DNA of 36,730 nucleotides. Origin: Deltaproteobacteria bacterium. Lineage in GTDB: Bacteria; Desulfobacterota; Syntrophia; Syntrophales; Smithellaceae. The notes under the pieces were generated by a model that worked only from the letters and a program-made list of their open reading frames with translations, was not told the origin of the DNA and did not search any database. Positions 8,253 to 16,340 of the stretch are shown one piece after another (the stretch's first letter is position 1; each line of letters opens with the position of its first letter). The position numbers were made by a program, and so were the translations under genes. The stretch spans positions 1 to 36,730 of the forward strand of contig JANYAY010000126.1 of the NCBI GenBank assembly GCA_025361065.1. The letters are read 5' to 3'.

Positions 8253-9679
8253 CCGGCCAGCATCTTCTTGAGCAATTCATTAACGATTTGCGGATTGGCC
8301 TTGCCTTGCGTGGCTTTCATCACCTGACCGACGAAAAAGCCGAAAAGTTTATCTTTGCCGCCGCGGTAATCCCCCAGCTGATTGGGGTTGGCAGCCATTA
8401 TTGCTGAAATTGTTTTCAGAAGTTCACCTTCATCGGTGATCTGCACCATGCCCTTTTCGGCAATGATCGCCTTGGGGGCACTGCCGGTTTTATACATTTT
8501 CTCGACGATGTCTTTAGCCATTTTGCCGCTGATGGTACCGTCTTCGATGAGGCTGATCATTTCCGCTAAGCTTGCCGCCGTTATCGGGCAATTGCGAATG
8601 TCGCGCTTTTCTTCGTTTAAGAATCTTAAGACATCGCCCATCACCCAGTTACTGGCTGCTTTGGGGCTGCGGCAAAGACGGACGACTTCTTCATAATAAT
8701 TGGACAGCGCTTTATCGGCGGTGAGCACTCCGGCATCATAAGCCGGAATCTGATAATCTTTAACAAATCTTTCCCGTTTGGCCAGCGGCAGCTCGGGAAG
8801 TTCTTTGCGGATTGCCTCTATCCAGGCGTCATCCACTATAATCGGCACTAAATCAGGATCAGGGAAATAACGGTAATCATGAGCCTCTTCCTTGCTGCGC
8901 ATGGAATTGGTCACCCCCTGTGCGTCATCCCAGAGGCGTGTTTCCTGCACAATATTTCCGCCGTTTTCCACAATATATTGCTGGCGCTTGACTTCATATT
9001 CCAGCGCGCGCTGCACATTGCGAAAGGAATTCATGTTTTTCAGTTCGGAACGTGTTCCGAATTCCTTTTGTCCTACAGGCCTGATCGAAACATTGGCATC
9101 ACAGCGAAAAGATCCTTCTTCCATGTTGCCGTCGCAAATTTCCAGATAAACCAGAATTTCGTGCAGGCGCTTCAAATAATCGGCTGCTTCTTCCGGCGAG
9201 CGCATGTCCGGCTCGCTGACTATTTCAATGAGAGGCACACCGGCGCGGTTCAAATCCACATAACTGACGGGATTGTGTTCATCGTGCATCAGCTTGCCGG
9301 CATCTTCCTCCATATGAATCCGGGTAATACCGATTTTCTTTTGTGCTCCGTCTACTTCCAGAAAAACATACCCGTGCTCCGACAGAGGATAAGCATATTG
9401 TGATATCTGATAACCTTTGGGCAGATCGGGGTAAAAATAATTTTTCCGCGCAAAGCTGCAGGATTTATTAATGATACAATTTGTGGCCAGAGACATCTTC
9501 ATGGCGAACTCGACAACCTTCTTATTTAATACCGGCAGCACACCGGGCATACCGAGGCATACCGGACAGGCATGGCTGTTGGGAGCTCCGCCGAATTTAG
9601 TCGAGCAATTGCAGAATATTTTCGTATTCGTTAAAAGTTGGGCATGGACTTCCAGACCGATTACTGTTTCAAACTCCAT
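8249..9679 (-). CDS. gatB: Asp-tRNA(Asn)/Glu-tRNA(Gln) amidotransferase subunit B
   Basis: GatB binds the mischarged tRNA and phosphorylates the acyl group, making Gln-tRNA(Gln) and/or Asn-tRNA(Asn) with GatA-supplied ammonia. The N-terminus '[13 protein letters not shown]' (H12) and the zinc-binding cysteines in 'CNCSTKFGG' and 'CPVCLGMPG' (C23, C25, C38, C41) are present. The catalytic core includes '[20 protein letters not shown]', and the YqeY-like tail ends '[16 protein letters not shown]'. At 476 aa it is full length. Its ATG overlaps the gatA stop by one base (TAATG at 9677-9681 on the minus strand). It is third in the gatC-gatA-gatB order. Confidence 0.97.
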   Translation of the reverse strand: MEFETVIGLEVHAQLLTNTKIFCNCSTKFGGAPNSHACPVCLGMPGVLPVLNKKVVEFAMKMSLATNCIINKSCSFARKNYFYPDLPKGYQISQYAYPLSEHGYVFLEVDGAQKKIGITRIHMEEDAGKLMHDEHNPVSYVDLNRAGVPLIEIVSEPDMRSPEEAADYLKRLHEILVYLEICDGNMEEGSFRCDANVSIRPVGQKEFGTRSELKNMNSFRNVQRALEYEVKRQQYIVENGGNIVQETRLWDDAQGVTNSMRSKEEAHDYRYFPDPDLVPIIVDDAWIEAIRKELPELPLAKRERFVKDYQIPAYDAGVLTADKALSNYYEEVVRLCRSPKAASNWVMGDVLRFLNEEKRDIRNCPITAASLAEMISLIEDGTISGKMAKDIVEKMYKTGSAPKAIIAEKGMVQITDEGELLKTISAIMAANPNQLGDYRGGKDKLFGFFVGQVMKATQGKANPQIVNELLKKMLAG

Positions 9680-11136
9680 TATAATTGCGGCCTCCTTTTT
9701 TCGATATTAGCGTTCTTTTCATAGGCAGAGGCTATTTGAATAAGCTTTCCTTCTTCAAAATGTCCGGCTAAAAACTGCATTCCCACAGGCAAACCGGCAG
9801 CGGTAAAACCGCAGGGCACCGATATCCCGGGAATTCCCGCAAGATTGGAAGAGATGGTGAAAAGATCGGAAAGATACATCTGCAAGGGGTTATCGGTCTT
9901 CTCACCAATCTTAAACGCCGGCGTTGGTGTTGTCGGCGTAAGAATTACATCGCATTTTTTCAATGCTTCGGCAAAATCATGTTTGATCAAGGCGCGTACC
10001 TGCGATGCTTTTTTATAATAAGCATCATAATACCCGGAGGACAAAGCATAAGTGCCAATCATTATTCTTCTTTTTACTTCAGTACCGAATCCCTGCGTCC
10101 GGGTTTTCTTGTACATGTCCAGTAAATCCCGGGCTTCCGAAGTGCGATATCCGTATTTCACACCGTCATAGCGCGCCAGGTTGGAGCTCGCTTCCGCCGG
10201 AGCGATAATATAATAAACGGCCAGACAATATTCCGTATGCGGTAAAGAGATATCCACACACTGGCCGCCGCATTTTTCAATTACCGCAATAGCTTTTTTT
10301 ATCGCGGCGGCAACTTCGGGATCAATGCCTTCAATAAAATATTCTTTAGGAATACCTATTTTCCAGCCTGCAATGCCTTTGCCTACGAATTGCCTATAAT
10401 CAGGAACTTCCGTCTGCACCGATGTGGATTCGCGCGGGTCGTAACCGGCTAAAACATTCATCATAATGGCACAATCTTCGACATCTTTGGTGAAAGGGCC
10501 GATTTGATCCAGTGAGGAGGCAAAAGCAATCAACCCGAAACGCGATACGCGGCCATACGTCGGTTTTAAGCCGACAACCCCGCAAAGTGCCGCCGGCTGA
10601 CGGATCGAACCGCCGGTATCGGAGCCGATGGAAGCTATGCATTCATCAGCCGCCACCGCTGTTGCCGAGCCGCCGCTGGAACCGCCGGGAATTCTTGTGA
10701 GATCCCATGGATTGCGCGTAACCCCGAAACAGGATGTTTCCGTGGAAGATCCCATGGCAAATTCGTCCATATTGGCCTTACCGACAAAAACAGCCCCAGC
10801 GTCTCGCAGTTTTTCCACAACAGTCGCATCATAAGGCGGCACAAAATTGTGCAAAATATGTGAGCCGCAGGTGGTGGTAATACTTTTTGTGCATACTATA
10901 TCTTTCAGGGCGACGGGAATGCCGGTTAGAGGTTTGATATCGCCTTTTTTAATATCTTCGTCTGCTTTTTTTGCTGCAGCCAGCGCTTCATCTTTCATCA
11001 GTCGAATATACGAGTGCACTCGCTCTTCGACAACATCAATCCTGTTAAAAACGGACTCGATAACCTGCGTTGCTGATGTTTGACCGTTTTTTATTTTTTC
11101 CTGCAATTCATGAATGGTTAACTGGTTTAACTCCAT
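9679..11136 (-). CDS. gatA: Asp-tRNA(Asn)/Glu-tRNA(Gln) amidotransferase subunit A
   Basis: GatA is the amidase that hydrolyses glutamine to supply ammonia to GatB. The Ser-cisSer-Lys triad is visible as K78 ('VALKDIVC'), S153 ('[12 protein letters not shown]') and S177 ('[13 protein letters not shown]'). An upstream in-frame Met at 11193 exists, but that extension would be encoded by a GC-rich hairpin repeat (11156-11183). The ATG at 11134-11136 has a GAAGGA ribosome site and the expected '[15 protein letters not shown]' N-terminus, giving 485 aa. The gene follows gatC after 69 bases that contain the hairpin. Confidence 0.97.
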   Translation of the reverse strand: MELNQLTIHELQEKIKNGQTSATQVIESVFNRIDVVEERVHSYIRLMKDEALAAAKKADEDIKKGDIKPLTGIPVALKDIVCTKSITTTCGSHILHNFVPPYDATVVEKLRDAGAVFVGKANMDEFAMGSSTETSCFGVTRNPWDLTRIPGGSSGGSATAVAADECIASIGSDTGGSIRQPAALCGVVGLKPTYGRVSRFGLIAFASSLDQIGPFTKDVEDCAIMMNVLAGYDPRESTSVQTEVPDYRQFVGKGIAGWKIGIPKEYFIEGIDPEVAAAIKKAIAVIEKCGGQCVDISLPHTEYCLAVYYIIAPAEASSNLARYDGVKYGYRTSEARDLLDMYKKTRTQGFGTEVKRRIMIGTYALSSGYYDAYYKKASQVRALIKHDFAEALKKCDVILTPTTPTPAFKIGEKTDNPLQMYLSDLFTISSNLAGIPGISVPCGFTAAGLPVGMQFLAGHFEEGKLIQIASAYEKNANIEKRRPQL

Positions 11137-11155
11137 ATCTTCCTTCTTTCCTGTA

Positions 11156-11183
11156 GTAGGGGCTGTTCGCGAACCGCCCCTAC
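11156..11183. repeat. REP-like hairpin between gatC and gatA
   Basis: GTAGGGGC (11156-11163) pairs perfectly with GCCCCTAC (11176-11183) around a palindromic TTCGCGAA core. The structure is a compact repetitive extragenic palindrome. Lying inside the operon, it could stabilise the gatC 3' end or tune gatC-gatA stoichiometry. It is not followed by a T run, so it is unlikely to terminate transcription. Confidence 0.6.
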
Positions 11184-11205
11184 CAAATGACAATTGGTAA
11201 ATATA

Positions 11206-11490
11206 TTATTCAATTACCTTGGGGACACGGAAAAATTCGCCGCGTCCATCCGGAGCGTTGGCCAGTGATTTTTCCGTGCCGAGGGAATCGACAATCCTGT
11301 CTTCACGAAACGCATTAGTCACGGCAATCGCATGACTCATCGGCTCCACACCTGTCGTATCCAGCTCGTTTAGTTTATCAATATAAAGCAGAATATCATT
11401 CAACTGTGAGGTAAATTTATCCTTCTGCGCATCATCAATTTCGAGGCGCGCCAGATGCGCTACATATTCAACTTCCTGTTTGCTGATCAT
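11206..11490 (-). CDS. gatC: Asp-tRNA(Asn)/Glu-tRNA(Gln) amidotransferase subunit C
   Basis: A 94-aa GatC that wraps around and stabilises the GatA-GatB complex. It shows the usual 'MISKQEVEYVAHLARLEI' N-terminus, a helical 'QLNDILLYIDKLNELDT' and the C-terminal 'FREDRIVDSL' and 'APDGRGEFFRVPKVIE' that lines the GatA surface. A GAAGGAGAA ribosome site lies just upstream. It heads the gatCAB genes. The upstream gap toward the deacetylase gene contains a repeat but no clear terminator. Confidence 0.95.
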   Translation of the reverse strand: MISKQEVEYVAHLARLEIDDAQKDKFTSQLNDILLYIDKLNELDTTGVEPMSHAIAVTNAFREDRIVDSLGTEKSLANAPDGRGEFFRVPKVIE

Positions 11491-11687
11491 CAGTAATTCT
11501 CCTTCTTAGGGGCCGTTACGAAATAACCATTAAAATTACATTCTGTAATAATTCGGTTACGGCCCCTTATGCCGTTTTCAGTATTTGCTTGGCCACGTTA
11601 TTTTTACTAAACGGCTCATACCAATTCCATTTCCTACGCTGCCTTTATTGGCTTCGCCGCGTTATCATCATTAAATTGGCAATGATA
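11491..11687. repeat. Intergenic repeat region with GGGGCCGTTA inverted pair
   Basis: AGGGGCCGT (11508-11516) faces ACGGCCCCT (11559-11567) about 40 bases apart, an inverted pair that can fold. The same ends, followed by ATGCCG, bound the insert at 35804-35909. A second structure follows: CCAATT (11621-11626) and AATTGG (11674-11679), with ATCATT/AATGAT inside it. No gene is seen. These are most likely dispersed non-coding repeats. Confidence 0.5.
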
Positions 11688-12743
11688 TTAACCGAGCTTC
11701 CAGAACGGGGCGATTGTCCTGGCCACACGACTGATTATAAGGTTTATTTCGTCATCGGCATTACGCTCGGAAGCCGCAAGCTGCTCCTCTGAGTAATGAG
11801 TTTCATCTCGCATCTCTTCCAAAACAGCTTTCACTGACTTTGTCAATCCCTGAACATGATAGCCGCCTTCCAGCGCAGCCACAAACCGCCCCTGGCAACA
11901 GCTATCAGCGATATTCAGCAAAATGCGGGCCAGCGCCGTAAATCCCTGCGGCGTCACGCGCATGCTGCCCAGTGGATCCTGATAATAAATGTCAAAGCCC
12001 GCTGACAGCAGCACTAATTCCGGCTTAAACTCGAGAGCTACCGGTTCGAGTATTCTGCGGAATATTTTAATATATTCACTGTCTCCGGCGCCGCCGCCCA
12101 ATGGGACATTAACGGTGTAACCTTTACCTTCACCTTGGCCAATTTCATCCATGCCGCCGGTTCCCGGGTAATATGGATACTGGTGAGTAGAAAAATACAA
12201 GACCCGCGGGTCATTGTAAAAACTATGCTGCGTGCCATTGCCGTGGTGCAAATCCCAATCCACAACGAGGATCCTTTGCATGTTGTGTTTTAAAAGGGCA
12301 TGCATCGCCCCGATAGCAACATTATTAAAAATGCAGAAACCGGCGGCGGCATCATGTTCGGCATGATGGCCGGGCGGGCGGACAAAAGCAAAAGCATTAT
12401 CCACATCACCGGTAATAACATTATTGATGGCGTTGCAGACACCACCTACCGCCAGCTTGGCTGTCCGATATGTTTCCGGGCTGGTGACTGTGTCCGGATC
12501 AAGCATAAAACAGTCCTGGCCGGCAGTGCCGGCAATATAATCAATGTAAGAGGGAGAATGAATGGCCGCAATCTCTTCATGAGTGGCTTCCCGTGGTTCA
12601 ATTTCCGTAAACTTCCAGGACATGCCGGGATTATCCAGCATTTCATAAATTGCCGCCAGCCGCTCGGGGCTTTCCGGATGGGCAAAACCGGCAGAATGCT
12701 TCAAATAACGACTGTCTTTGACGATGCCTGTTTTCCTGGACAC
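11688..12743 (-). CDS. Histone deacetylase-family amidohydrolase (AcuC/HDAC-like)
   Basis: A 351-aa zinc-dependent deacetylase of the arginase/HDAC fold. The active site is complete: 'RPPGHHAEHDAAAGFCIFNN' with the His pair 126-127, 'VDWDLHHGNGTQHSFY' with zinc ligands D164 and H166, 'LLSAGFDIYYQDPLG' with D251, and 'LEGGYHVQGL' with Tyr295 in the catalytic position. Bacterial members act on acetyl-lysine, acetylpolyamines or acetoin-related targets; the sequence does not decide. The start is GTG (12741-12743) with AGAGGG six bases upstream; a second GGAGG lies farther out. It runs in the same direction as gatCAB, though the repeat-filled gap leaves co-transcription uncertain. Confidence 0.9.
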   Translation of the reverse strand: MSRKTGIVKDSRYLKHSAGFAHPESPERLAAIYEMLDNPGMSWKFTEIEPREATHEEIAAIHSPSYIDYIAGTAGQDCFMLDPDTVTSPETYRTAKLAVGGVCNAINNVITGDVDNAFAFVRPPGHHAEHDAAAGFCIFNNVAIGAMHALLKHNMQRILVVDWDLHHGNGTQHSFYNDPRVLYFSTHQYPYYPGTGGMDEIGQGEGKGYTVNVPLGGGAGDSEYIKIFRRILEPVALEFKPELVLLSAGFDIYYQDPLGSMRVTPQGFTALARILLNIADSCCQGRFVAALEGGYHVQGLTKSVKAVLEEMRDETHYSEEQLAASERNADDEINLIISRVARTIAPFWKLG

Positions 12744-13148
12744 AAGCCACCCTCTTTTGAGTTTTTTCCTCCAAAAACTATCGCTGATTTATCACAAATG
12801 ACTCTAAAGAGCAAAATATGATTAATTCAGTTTCTGCGAAGTCGGGGAAATATTTTCCCCTGGAATGATTTATTCTTATTTCGCTCACTTCTCCGGCATT
12901 TTAATCAGCAATCGATAATATATTGATTCTTGTCCAACGAAATATAGCCATACTTCCTGTATTTTTATTGACTTATATTAAGTATTCTCTTTCGATAATA
13001 AAAGATTTGTGTTACATCCTCCCGCGTTTACCGGGTATTGAGCAGAGCTCATAACGTCCATTACCGTTGTGACGGATGATAAAAAATGACATCGATGGCA
13101 GGCGCATCGACTAAATAAAAATAATTCAGGAAAAAGGAGGTAGTTTAG
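12744..13148. other. Intergenic region between divergent genes
   Basis: About 405 AT-rich bases separate the deacetylase gene (minus) from the acyl-CoA dehydrogenase gene (plus), so promoters for both should lie here. TTGACT at 12968-12973 followed by GATAAT at 12994-12999 is suggestive, but the 20-base spacing is too long to call. CCGTTGTGACGG near 13064-13075 is a small inverted repeat that might be an operator. A strong AAGGAGGT ribosome site (13135-13142) precedes the dehydrogenase ATG. Confidence 0.4.
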
Positions 13149-14993
13149 ATGGCAAGTTTGATTTTAGATGAAAGGGATCAAAAATTTATTCTTTATGAGC
13201 TGCTGAATGTAGCTAATATCTGCAAGGCAACTGAATATGCCGATTTTTCAGAAGACATGTTCAACATGATTCTCAATGAAGCACAGAAGTTCGCCACGGA
13301 AGAGATCTTTCCCACCCTGACTGCAGCGGACAAGGAAGGTTGCCGGCTGGAAAACGGACAGGTTATTGTCCCCGAGGTTTTCCGCAGACCCTATAAGCTC
13401 TTCTGCGAAGGTGGCTGGATGGGGATGAGCAAATCGCCGGAGGTTGGTGGACAGGGACTTCCTATCATTATTTCGACCGCCGCCAAAGATTGGTTCATGC
13501 ATAATTTTGCCTTTGTTGCTTTTCCCGGTCTGACTGAAGGAGCTTCACACCTCATTGAAGCCGTCGGCACGGAAGCGCAGAAGAAAAAATATATGGAGAG
13601 GATGAATACCGGCGAATGGAGCGGAACGATGTGCCTGACGGAGCCCTCGGCCGGTTCGGACGTCGGCGCTCTCAAGACGAAAGCCATCCGGCAGCCGGAC
13701 GGCACATTCAAGATCCAGGGCACGAAGCTGTTCATCACTTCCGGTGACCATGATTTGGTTTCCAATATTATCCATCCCGTTCTGGCCCGCATCGAAGGCG
13801 ACCCTGCCGGCACCGGCGGCATCTCTATTTTCCTCGTTCCCAAATATCTGGTCAATGAAGACGGAAGCCTCGGAAAGAGGAACGATTTTACGATTGACAG
13901 CATAGAACACAAGATGGGCCTTCACGGGAGCTCAACCTGCCTGATCAATTTCGGCGACAATAATGAGTGCTACGCCGAACTTCTGGGAGAAGAACGTCAG
14001 GGGCTGAAAGTCATGTTCCTGATGATGAACGAGGCCCGTATCGGTGTGGGACTCCAGGGACTGGCCAGCGGTTCCATCGCCTATATGCATGCCGTTCAGT
14101 ATGCCAAAGACCGGCTGCAAGGGTCGTCCCTCCTTGAGATGAAGAACCCGGACGCGCCCCGCGTCCCGATCATTTCACACCCTGATGTCCGCCGAATGCT
14201 TTTATGGATGAAAGCACAGGTCGAAGGCATGCGGGCGCTCATGTACTATACCGCGTATTGCGTCGATCTCGCAGAAACAGCAACTGATGAAGCGCAGAAG
14301 GACAAATATCACGGCATCCTCGAGATTTTGACGCCCATCTGCAAAGCCTATTGTTCGGACATCGGCTTCAAGGTAACCGAGCAGGCCATTCAGGTTTACG
14401 GCGGTTACGGCTTTTGCGCCGAGTATCCCGTAGAGCAGTTCATGCGCGATGAAAAGATTGCCTCTCTGTATGAAGGCACCAACGGAATTCAGGCCCTCGA
14501 CCTTGTCGGACGCAAGCTCGGCATGAAGAAAGGTTTGTACTTCATGAATCTTCTCGGAGAAATGGGAGCTACGGTAGCCCTTTACAAAGACAATCCTGCT
14601 TTGAAGGACATGGCGGCAGAAGTCCAAAACGGCATTAATGCTCTGGCCGATCTGGCCATGTACTTCGCTTCCTGCGGGAAGAGCGGTAAGTTCATGGTGC
14701 CGGTGGGAAACGCCTATCCCTTCCTGATGATGATGGGGAAGGTTGTTCTGGCCTGGCTGCTCCTCTGGGAGGCCGGCGTGGCCAAGGGAAAATTGGATGC
14801 CCTCTGCACCGATCCCTTAAAACTTGCGGAACTTGTCAAATCCGACAAGGATGCGGCATTCTATGCCGGGAAGGTCACGGCTGCCAAGTATTTTATCTTC
14901 CACATCCTTCCGGAAATTGACGCCGTTGTCAAAGCCATTAAGAGTGACGATCTGTCCATAATGGAGATCGCCGACGAGAGTTTTGTTTCCTAA
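13149..14993 (+). CDS. Acyl-CoA dehydrogenase (long form with C-terminal extension)
   Basis: A flavoprotein that forms the alpha-beta double bond of acyl-CoA thioesters and passes electrons to ETF. At 614 aa it is longer than the 380-aa classical enzymes and belongs to the long FadE/DmdC-like class. The N-terminal helical domain is followed by the FAD/substrate motif 'MCLTEPSAGSDVGALKT' (161-177), 'GTKLFITSGDHD', the 'ARIGVGLQGLASGSIAYMHAVQYAKDR' region and 'VYGGYGFCAEYPVEQFMRDEKI'. The catalytic base is expected at E442 in 'LYEGTNGIQALDL'. The roughly 150 residues after about 460 form the extra C-terminal helical domain. The gene has a consensus AGGAGG site and stands alone. It could serve fatty-acid or aromatic-acid oxidation in a syntroph; the substrate is unknown. 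Confidence 0.9.
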   Translation: MASLILDERDQKFILYELLNVANICKATEYADFSEDMFNMILNEAQKFATEEIFPTLTAADKEGCRLENGQVIVPEVFRRPYKLFCEGGWMGMSKSPEVGGQGLPIIISTAAKDWFMHNFAFVAFPGLTEGASHLIEAVGTEAQKKKYMERMNTGEWSGTMCLTEPSAGSDVGALKTKAIRQPDGTFKIQGTKLFITSGDHDLVSNIIHPVLARIEGDPAGTGGISIFLVPKYLVNEDGSLGKRNDFTIDSIEHKMGLHGSSTCLINFGDNNECYAELLGEERQGLKVMFLMMNEARIGVGLQGLASGSIAYMHAVQYAKDRLQGSSLLEMKNPDAPRVPIISHPDVRRMLLWMKAQVEGMRALMYYTAYCVDLAETATDEAQKDKYHGILEILTPICKAYCSDIGFKVTEQAIQVYGGYGFCAEYPVEQFMRDEKIASLYEGTNGIQALDLVGRKLGMKKGLYFMNLLGEMGATVALYKDNPALKDMAAEVQNGINALADLAMYFASCGKSGKFMVPVGNAYPFLMMMGKVVLAWLLLWEAGVAKGKLDALCTDPLKLAELVKSDKDAAFYAGKVTAAKYFIFHILPEIDAVVKAIKSDDLSIMEIADESFVS

Positions 14994-15003
14994 AAACATT
15001 ACA

Positions 15004-15042
15004 CCTCACCCTTCTTTCCAGTATTCGGAACGAAGGGTGAGG
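15004..15042 (+). terminator. Hairpin after acyl-CoA dehydrogenase gene
   Basis: CCTCACCCTTC (15004-15014) and GAAGGGTGAGG (15032-15042) form a perfect 11-bp stem with a 17-base loop, starting 11 bases after the stop codon. It is followed by CTTCTTCC rather than a pure T run, so termination is likely but not certain. Confidence 0.6.
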
Positions 15043-15164
15043 CTTCTTCCTCGAGCAAATAATTCTCCCGAAAGCACTTTTTTTAGGCCAACACCTTCCT
15101 TAGGATTGTTCCCTTAACAGCAATAAACCCTATTCGGGCAGACATTTTATCTATTTAAAAACTA

Positions 15165-15192
15165 TTGACAAAAGCATGTATCGAAATATATG
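15165..15192 (+). promoter_or_regulatory. Candidate sigma-70 promoter of tatA
   Basis: A consensus -35 TTGACA (15165-15170) is followed after 16 bases by TATATG (15187-15192). A start near 15199 would leave about 28 bases before the tatA ATG, containing AGGAG (15212-15216). Confidence 0.5.
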
Positions 15193-15226
15193 GTAATTAT
15201 TCAAATTTTTCAGGAGTCTATATTTT

Positions 15227-15499
15227 ATGTTTGGTATCGGGTATCAGGAGTTAATCATAATCGCTGTCATTGCGTTGCTTATTGTCGGTCCGAAAAAATT
15301 GCCCGATCTGGCCAAAACTATAGGCAAGGGATTCAGTGAATTCCGTAAGGCTACCGACGGAATCACCGATGATCTGAAACAAAGTATGCAAAGCGATGAC
15401 AAGCCCAAAGATGAAGGTTTAAAGGATTCGCATTTATTAAAAACTGAACAGGAAGAACCTAAACCAGTTGCGCCGGATGAGACTGGTAAGAAATCATAA
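15227..15499 (+). CDS. tatA: Twin-arginine translocase pore subunit, TatA/TatE type
   Basis: A 90-aa single-span protein that oligomerises into the passage for folded proteins carrying twin-arginine signals. The pattern is classic: short N-terminal 'MFGIGYQ', a hydrophobic helix 'ELIIIAVIALLIVGPKKLPDLAK' (about 8-30) with the GPKKLP hinge, an amphipathic helix 'GKGFSEFRKATDGITDDL', and a charged disordered tail. It could be TatA or TatB by sequence; only one such gene lies next to tatC here, so it may serve both roles. AGGAG lies 10 bases upstream of the ATG. Confidence 0.93.
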   Translation: MFGIGYQELIIIAVIALLIVGPKKLPDLAKTIGKGFSEFRKATDGITDDLKQSMQSDDKPKDEGLKDSHLLKTEQEEPKPVAPDETGKKS

Positions 15500-15554
15500 C
15501 CTTTCAAAAATATCTGTCCGCTATCCCAATAAGAGCTAATTAAAACAGGTAGTT

Positions 15555-16340
15555 ATGGAAAACACTGAAGATACTGAAGACATTGAAAACGAAAAAATGT
15601 CCCTGACTGACCATTTAATCGAATTACGCAAAAGGCTTACCCGTTCGCTTATAGCCGTCGGCATAGTTTTTTTTGCCTGCTACTATTTTAAGGAATGGAT
15701 TTTCGCCATTGTCACCCGACCTTTAACCGACGCCTTACCGAAAAACAGCTATCTGATATATACAGGTCTGACTGAAGCTTTTTTTGTTTACATGAAATTA
15801 GCTTTTTTTGCGTCCATAATCATTACCAGCCCTTTCATTCTCTATCAAATATGGAAATTCATTGCGCCCGGCTTGATGCCTAATGAAAAAAAATATGTTG
15901 TTCCCTTTGTGGTGTCTTCTTCCCTGCTTTTTGTCGGCGGAATCCTGTTCGGTTACTTTGTTGCCTTGCCGCCGGCGTTTGAATTTTTTGTCAGCTTCAA
16001 CAACAGATATCTGCAGGCGATGATTTCCTTTAGTGATTACCTTTCTCTCTTTGTAACCTTTTTACTGGGGTTTGGTTTATCGTTTGAATTACCCGTCTTT
16101 ATGTTTTTCCTCGCTAAACTGGGGATAGTCAATTCAAAAATGTTATCCAAACAAAGACGTTACGCTTTTTTAGTCATCTTTATTGCCGCCGCGATTTTGA
16201 CACCTTCTCCCGATGCTTTGAGCCAGATATTAATGGCGATACCTTTGATGTTTCTATATGAAATAAGTATATTTGTGGCCAAATTTGTCGAAAAGAAAAA
16301 AATTACTGCCGCAAATAAAGAAGAAGAATTGGTAAAGTAA
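15555..16340 (+). CDS. tatC: Twin-arginine translocase receptor subunit TatC
   Basis: A six-span inner-membrane protein that recognises twin-arginine signal peptides. The signature 'MSLTDHLIELRKRL' sits just before TM1. Other features are the loop 'FIAPGLMPNEKKYV', the 'GFGLSFELPVFMFFLAKLGIV' region and 'RRYAFLVIFIAAAILTPSPDALSQILMAIPLM'. At 261 aa it has typical length. I kept the ATG at 15555, which adds an acidic 14-residue lead, because a weak AGGT site precedes it and none precedes Met15. Its TAA overlaps the next gene's ATG by one base (TAATG, 16338-16342), indicating coupling to the penicillin-binding protein gene. Confidence 0.95.
   Translation: MENTEDTEDIENEKMSLTDHLIELRKRLTRSLIAVGIVFFACYYFKEWIFAIVTRPLTDALPKNSYLIYTGLTEAFFVYMKLAFFASIIITSPFILYQIWKFIAPGLMPNEKKYVVPFVVSSSLLFVGGILFGYFVALPPAFEFFVSFNNRYLQAMISFSDYLSLFVTFLLGFGLSFELPVFMFFLAKLGIVNSKMLSKQRRYAFLVIFIAAAILTPSPDALSQILMAIPLMFLYEISIFVAKFVEKKKITAANKEEELVK

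Noticed and set aside
11137-11193. 19-residue N-terminal extension of GatA
   Set aside because: It is encoded by a GC-rich repeat hairpin, has no homology to GatA, and the ATG at 11134-11136 has a good ribosome site.
12300-12821. 173-codon plus-strand frame opposite the deacetylase gene
   Set aside because: The minus strand encodes complete HDAC motifs; the opposite frame has no recognisable features.
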